A stretch of 10,371 nucleotides of DNA, taken from positions 1-10,371 of the forward strand of contig JANNXI010000115.1 of NCBI GenBank assembly GCA_031409495.1, given 5' to 3'. The notes below the pieces were generated by a model. It was not told the DNA's origin and did no database searches. It worked only from the letters and a program-made list of their open reading frames with translations. The stretch's first letter is position 1, and each line of letters opens with the position of its first letter. Of the stretch, positions 7,633 to 10,371 are shown piece after piece. This DNA comes from JANMDR01 sp031409495. Lineage in GTDB: Bacteria > Pseudomonadota > Gammaproteobacteria > Burkholderiales > Usitatibacteraceae. A program made the position numbers and the translations under genes.

Positions 7633-8292
7633 GTGCAATCCACGCCATCACGAGACGCTATTTTGCAACGGATCCGCAGCCAATCGGGCCGCGAAGGTTT
7701 AACCAGCGCCGCCGAACGTGAAGCTGTAAAAGCCCGCATCCAAAGCCGTCCCACCGCACCATTGCCCAGCATTGCCAAGCACGAACCGGTAGCGCATTTT
7801 ATTGCTGAATGCGACAGGGTAAAAACTACGGTAGCCCAATTAGCGACGGAAGCCGAAATACCCGCCGCAGTCGCCAAGTATATAGCTGAAGAAAGCCTGA
7901 ATACGGGCCTCTCCGGATGGTCTCAATACGCACATTTAGACTGGCAAGCGGCAGGATTAAGCTATATATCAGGCCCTGCGACTGCGGACGATTTAATCGG
8001 CTTCACAGATTGTTTTTGCGCCATCGGCGAATCCGGCACGCTGCTTTTATTATCTAGCCCCAGCACCCCAAAATTAAACGCGCTGCTGCCTGAAACCCAT
8101 ATTTGCGTAGTCAAAAAAAGCCGAATAGTACCCACTATGGAAGCCGCCTTCGCGCTCATGCGCGAAGAAATTGGCGCGCCACCCAGAGCGACGTTTTTTG
8201 TATCCGGCCCCTCGCGCACGGCTGATATTGAACAAACGATTGTGATTGGCGCGCATGGGCCCTATCGAGTGCATGTGCTTTTGGTTGGGTAG
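7633..8292 (+). CDS. lutC: Lactate utilization protein C, LUD domain
   Basis: Third part of the LutABC (YkgG) L-lactate oxidation system, a cytoplasmic LUD/DUF162-domain protein. Its 219 residues are normal for the family. The start is GTG, 2 bases after the lutB stop, with AAGG inside the end of lutB as a likely ribosome binding site, so the two are translationally coupled. The N-terminal helix-rich part starts SRDAILQRIRS. The LUD core is seen as DCFCAIGESGTLLLLSSP, HICVVKKSRIVPTM and SGPSRTADIEQTIVIGAHGP, the last being the family's most conserved stretch. It is the last gene of the run on this strand; the next genes face it. Confidence 0.93.
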   Translation: MQSTPSRDAILQRIRSQSGREGLTSAAEREAVKARIQSRPTAPLPSIAKHEPVAHFIAECDRVKTTVAQLATEAEIPAAVAKYIAEESLNTGLSGWSQYAHLDWQAAGLSYISGPATADDLIGFTDCFCAIGESGTLLLLSSPSTPKLNALLPETHICVVKKSRIVPTMEAAFALMREEIGAPPRATFFVSGPSRTADIEQTIVIGAHGPYRVHVLLVG

Positions 8293-8300
8293 GCTCAGCG

Positions 8301-8335
8301 GATAGAGATAAAGTAGTTAATTCCATTTCTCTATC
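8301..8335 (+). terminator. Weak terminator-like stem after lutC
   Basis: GATAGAGA (8301-8308) and TCTCTATC (8328-8335) form a perfect 8-bp stem with a 19-base loop, 9 bases after the lutC stop. It is AT-rich and is followed by AATATT rather than a run of T, so it is a poor intrinsic terminator by itself. The stronger palindrome at 8366-8441 may also stop transcription from either side. Confidence 0.3.
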
Positions 8336-8365
8336 AATATTGCCGTAACGAAAAACACTAGCGGA

Positions 8366-8441
8366 TCGTCGTTCGCGCGCAGGCGGGAATCCAGTGTCGT
8401 CCGTAATAGCCGTGGGATTTCCGCCTGCGCGGGAACGACGA
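8366..8441. repeat. MITE-like or REP-like inverted repeat of the GTTCCCGCG/GCGGGAAT kind
   Basis: Two 27-base arms, 8366-8392 and 8415-8441, are inverted copies of each other with 25 of 27 bases matching (differences at 8375 and 8387), separated by 22 bases. Each arm also holds a small internal palindrome (GTTCNCGCG against GCGGGAAT). The core resembles a small non-coding repeat present in many copies in beta- and gammaproteobacterial genomes, often between convergent genes, where it can act as a bidirectional hairpin. It carries no gene. It lies between the convergent ends of lutC and the 8569-9006 gene. No other copy was seen in this window. Confidence 0.75.
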
Positions 8442-8568
8442 AATTTCGAGATTTATAACAATAATCAGCGTTTTGCTATTGAAATGGAATAAGGTTGTCT
8501 TCTGGGGCATACAGTGAAATTGCTTGTAGTCGGCGACTAAGAGCTCAATGTATCGAAAATAGAAACCG

Positions 8569-9006
8569 CTAATCTTCGATATAAGCCTCTGCATCCACAT
8601 GCAATCGCCATGCTGCCACGCCCCACCAAATAAAGCAGAACCCGACAATCACCATGCTCGCGAAGTAAATTATCGGACTCGAAAACCCAAACCATTCGCG
8701 GGCGAGAATGAGCGGGACGATAAGCCAACCGAGGGCAATATTTATTTTTGAGTATTTTGAGCGGATAAAACTGGCGCAATGTGGGCAACAGGGCTTTTCG
8801 GGATGCATGCGCCACCACGGCACCACCTTGGGGATGCGTTTGACGTCGGGGCGATCAAATTTCAACGCGCATTTTGGGCAGTTGTATTTGCCTGTTATGC
8901 CGATCTGAACATGCATAGCGGTTGGAGCGGCTTCGCGGTCCGCGCATACAGTGTCGGGCATTGCCGACGGTTTGGCGCGTTGGTCGTGCTGCAGGTTGGG
9001 GTTCAT
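8569..9006 (-). CDS. Unrecognised small zinc-ribbon-like protein with two transmembrane segments
   Basis: I do not recognise the family. The 145 residues show a polar, probably disordered N-terminal 35 residues, then two CxxC pairs, C43-P-K-C46 and C74-P-H-C77, which together could bind one zinc ion as a zinc ribbon. Two hydrophobic segments follow, at about 88-102 and 111-133, and a short acidic tail (AEAYIED). This is the layout of a small inner-membrane protein with a cytoplasmic metal-binding head. The ATG at 9006 has no clear ribosome binding site; M16 and M31 are possible later starts, and M31 lies just before the cysteine part. The cysteine pairs and the clear membrane segments make a real gene likely. 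It faces lutC and lies downstream of the Kelch gene on the same strand, separated by 140 bases and a terminator. Confidence 0.7.
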   Translation of the reverse strand: MNPNLQHDQRAKPSAMPDTVCADREAAPTAMHVQIGITGKYNCPKCALKFDRPDVKRIPKVVPWWRMHPEKPCCPHCASFIRSKYSKINIALGWLIVPLILAREWFGFSSPIIYFASMVIVGFCFIWWGVAAWRLHVDAEAYIED

Positions 9007-9077
9007 TAGTGCTTGTTTCAGCTAGTTGGTTTGCGAGATAGTGATTGTAGCCTAGTTCAATGCTAACCTAAATTGGC

Positions 9078-9122
9078 AAAAATTGTGCCTTGGAGACGGC
9101 CGTAAATAGGGAATCTCCAAGG
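9078..9122 (-). terminator. Rho-independent-type terminator after the Kelch gene
   Basis: On the minus strand CCTTGGAGA (9122-9114) pairs perfectly with TCTCCAAGG (9096-9088) across a 17-base loop, 9 bp in all. It is followed by CACAATTTTT, a short T-run beginning four bases after the stem. It lies about 25 bases after the stop of the Kelch gene. It would separate that gene from the zinc-ribbon-like gene, which would then need its own promoter in 9007-9077; I could not identify one with confidence. Confidence 0.5.
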
Positions 9123-9146
9123 TATTTAGCAGGAACTATACTCGCG

Positions 9147-10371
9147 TTATTTGGCGTAGACTGCGACGCCTGCCATCGTTGGCCAAACATGCAAAGTAGT
9201 TTTTGTGGCGCCCGCGGTGTTGGCGGTGATACCTAAGCTACGCTCTCGATTGAGCAACTGCCAGGTTGGTCTTGGGTCGTCCACATCGGCTAGCCACCAC
9301 CATACTGGGTCTTTTGGGCTGCCTAGGGTTGTGTTATCTGCGCGACCATCACCAGCAGTGGCGCGTAAAAATAGCCCGCGGTCGAGCAGGCCGTTAGCTT
9401 GCGTTACTGCGATCAGGTCTAATCCGTAGCTGGAAGACAAACTAGCAAGCGGCGCTGGTAAAACAATTCTCCGCCAGCTTTGGCCGTCTTCCGCAGCAAT
9501 TTCTAGTAGCGCTGTTGTGGTTTCGATTTTCCGCTTCGGATCGTTCGGATCAGCGGCGGTCGTCGTAAAATTACCCACTTTTGCCACGCGACCGCTGGGC
9601 AATATAGTCGCAGAGCCGCCACTGGCACGTGATGGCGCACTATTGCGCCACGTGGTGGTAACGGGGTCAAACATCTCATGACGTCGTGACGGCAAACGTT
9701 GACCATAGCCTGTGTATTTTTCAACGCAAGGCGGCGCGGGTGGCGCGCCACAGCCGCGCTCCCGCGTGAGCACCATTTCGGATTCGACTTCGCCACCCGC
9801 TACTACGACGCGGCCATCGCGCAACGCGCGGCCAACGAAATTAGCACGTTTGCGAAGCAGTGCGGGGAAGGAGTTTGCCGCGCTAGGCTGTACGTCAGGT
9901 TTCATGGAGACGCCTGTAAATCGGCCATCATCAGCGATAAACCAAGCCGTGTCGTTGCTGACGCCAATTAACTTTGTGGTTAAGTTCCTGCCATCCTGCT
10001 CTGAGTACGTGGCGGACAAAGCAGAAAAAGCGGGGAGTGCATTGAATCGATTAGTTTTAGTATTTAACTTGCCAAGCCAAATTGATTCCGGTGAACCGCT
10101 ATCATTTTTTACCCGTGCAAATACGATTGCACTGTCATCGTTAAGCCAAGCAGCTTGCGTGATGCTTACCGAGACCGGCAAAGCGGGCAGTGCTTGGCGC
10201 TTTCCCGTATCAAGTTCGATAATTTGATTGCTGTGTGATTTTGTTTTACCCGCAGTTTTGTCGGTATCCATCGTGCTGCCAAGCACGAGCAAGCGATTGC
10301 CGCGCTGCGCGTAAGCCTGCACATTTTCTAGAGGTGCTTGTGCGAGGCCGATCGTCGAAAACGCCAGCAGC
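9147..10371 (-). CDS. Exported Kelch-type beta-propeller protein, 5' partial
   Basis: The frame runs off the window end: upstream of the GTG at 10322 it stays open and reads LLAFSTIGLAQA then PLENVQAY, the end of a signal peptide with an AQA cleavage site. The GTG is therefore internal and the true start is a few codons beyond 10371. The mature protein of about 395 residues has Kelch-like repeats, seen as LRDGRVVVAGGEVE, then MFDPVTTTWRNSAPSRASGG and SATILPSGRVAKVGN, where a turn with glycines is followed by a conserved tryptophan and a new strand. This suggests a beta-propeller like the central domain of galactose oxidase, but I see no sign of the copper-site residues, so no enzyme activity is claimed. 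An insert RERGCGAPPAPPCVEKY carries two cysteines that could form a disulfide after export. The partner or substrate is unknown. Confidence 0.82.
   Translation of the reverse strand, partial: LLAFSTIGLAQAPLENVQAYAQRGNRLLVLGSTMDTDKTAGKTKSHSNQIIELDTGKRQALPALPVSVSITQAAWLNDDSAIVFARVKNDSGSPESIWLGKLNTKTNRFNALPAFSALSATYSEQDGRNLTTKLIGVSNDTAWFIADDGRFTGVSMKPDVQPSAANSFPALLRKRANFVGRALRDGRVVVAGGEVESEMVLTRERGCGAPPAPPCVEKYTGYGQRLPSRRHEMFDPVTTTWRNSAPSRASGGSATILPSGRVAKVGNFTTTAADPNDPKRKIETTTALLEIAAEDGQSWRRIVLPAPLASLSSSYGLDLIAVTQANGLLDRGLFLRATAGDGRADNTTLGSPKDPVWWWLADVDDPRPTWQLLNRERSLGITANTAGATKTTLHVWPTMAGVAVYAK

Noticed and set aside
9699..10227. Plus-strand open frames of 90 and 171 codons opposite the Kelch gene
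   Set aside because: They are antisense to a clear coding frame with a signal peptide and Kelch repeats, and show no domain or signal of their own.
10320..10322. GTG at 10322 as the start of the Kelch gene
   Set aside because: The frame is open upstream to the window end and reads as the end of a signal peptide, so this codon is an internal valine.

Overview
The window reads as ordinary chromosomal DNA from a Gram-negative proteobacterium. I infer a betaproteobacterium, probably Burkholderiales-like. The reasons are the free-standing ArnA-type dehydrogenase and formyltransferase, the lipid A aminoarabinose genes, class I purE with purK, a lutABC operon, and a palindromic intergenic repeat of the 'GTTCCCGCG..GCGGGAAT' kind. 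The genus cannot be fixed from what is visible. No tRNA, rRNA, CRISPR array, integrase or transposase gene was seen.

Region 1 (2-3027, + strand) is the tail of a lipid A 4-amino-4-deoxy-L-arabinose (L-Ara4N) locus. It holds arnC (missing only its first few codons), a stand-alone formyltransferase equal to the N-terminal half of E. coli ArnA, and a stand-alone UDP-glucuronate decarboxylase equal to its C-terminal half. Enterobacteria carry these two activities on one fused protein; here they are two genes, and every catalytic residue I could place is present at the same spacing. The dehydrogenase makes UDP-Ara4O, an aminotransferase (ArnB, not in the window) would make UDP-Ara4N, the formyltransferase formylates it, and ArnC loads it on undecaprenyl phosphate.

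Region 2 (3037-4694, + strand) holds purE and purK, the two-step conversion of AIR to CAIR in purine synthesis. purE begins 9 bases after the dehydrogenase gene ends, so the purine genes are probably co-transcribed with the arn genes.

Region 3 (4772-8292, + strand) starts with an unrecognised gene for a small protein with a signal peptide or N-terminal anchor, followed after 10 bases by lutA, lutB and lutC, the three-part iron-sulfur L-lactate oxidation system. A GC-rich hairpin lies between lutA and lutB, and the correct lutB start is at 6215 rather than 6164.

Region 4 (8293-8568) is a non-coding gap between convergent genes. It contains a palindromic MITE-like or REP-like repeat, flanked by a second, outer 10-bp inverted repeat, plus a weak terminator-like stem.

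Region 5 (8569-10371, - strand) holds a small two-CxxC, two-transmembrane protein of unknown function and, upstream of it, an exported Kelch-type beta-propeller protein whose start lies beyond the window. A rho-independent-type terminator sits after the Kelch gene.

I see no clearly new biological system. The points most worth checking are the split ArnA and its link to purEK, the unknown exported protein heading the lut operon, and the nested inverted repeats in the 8.3-8.5 kb gap.
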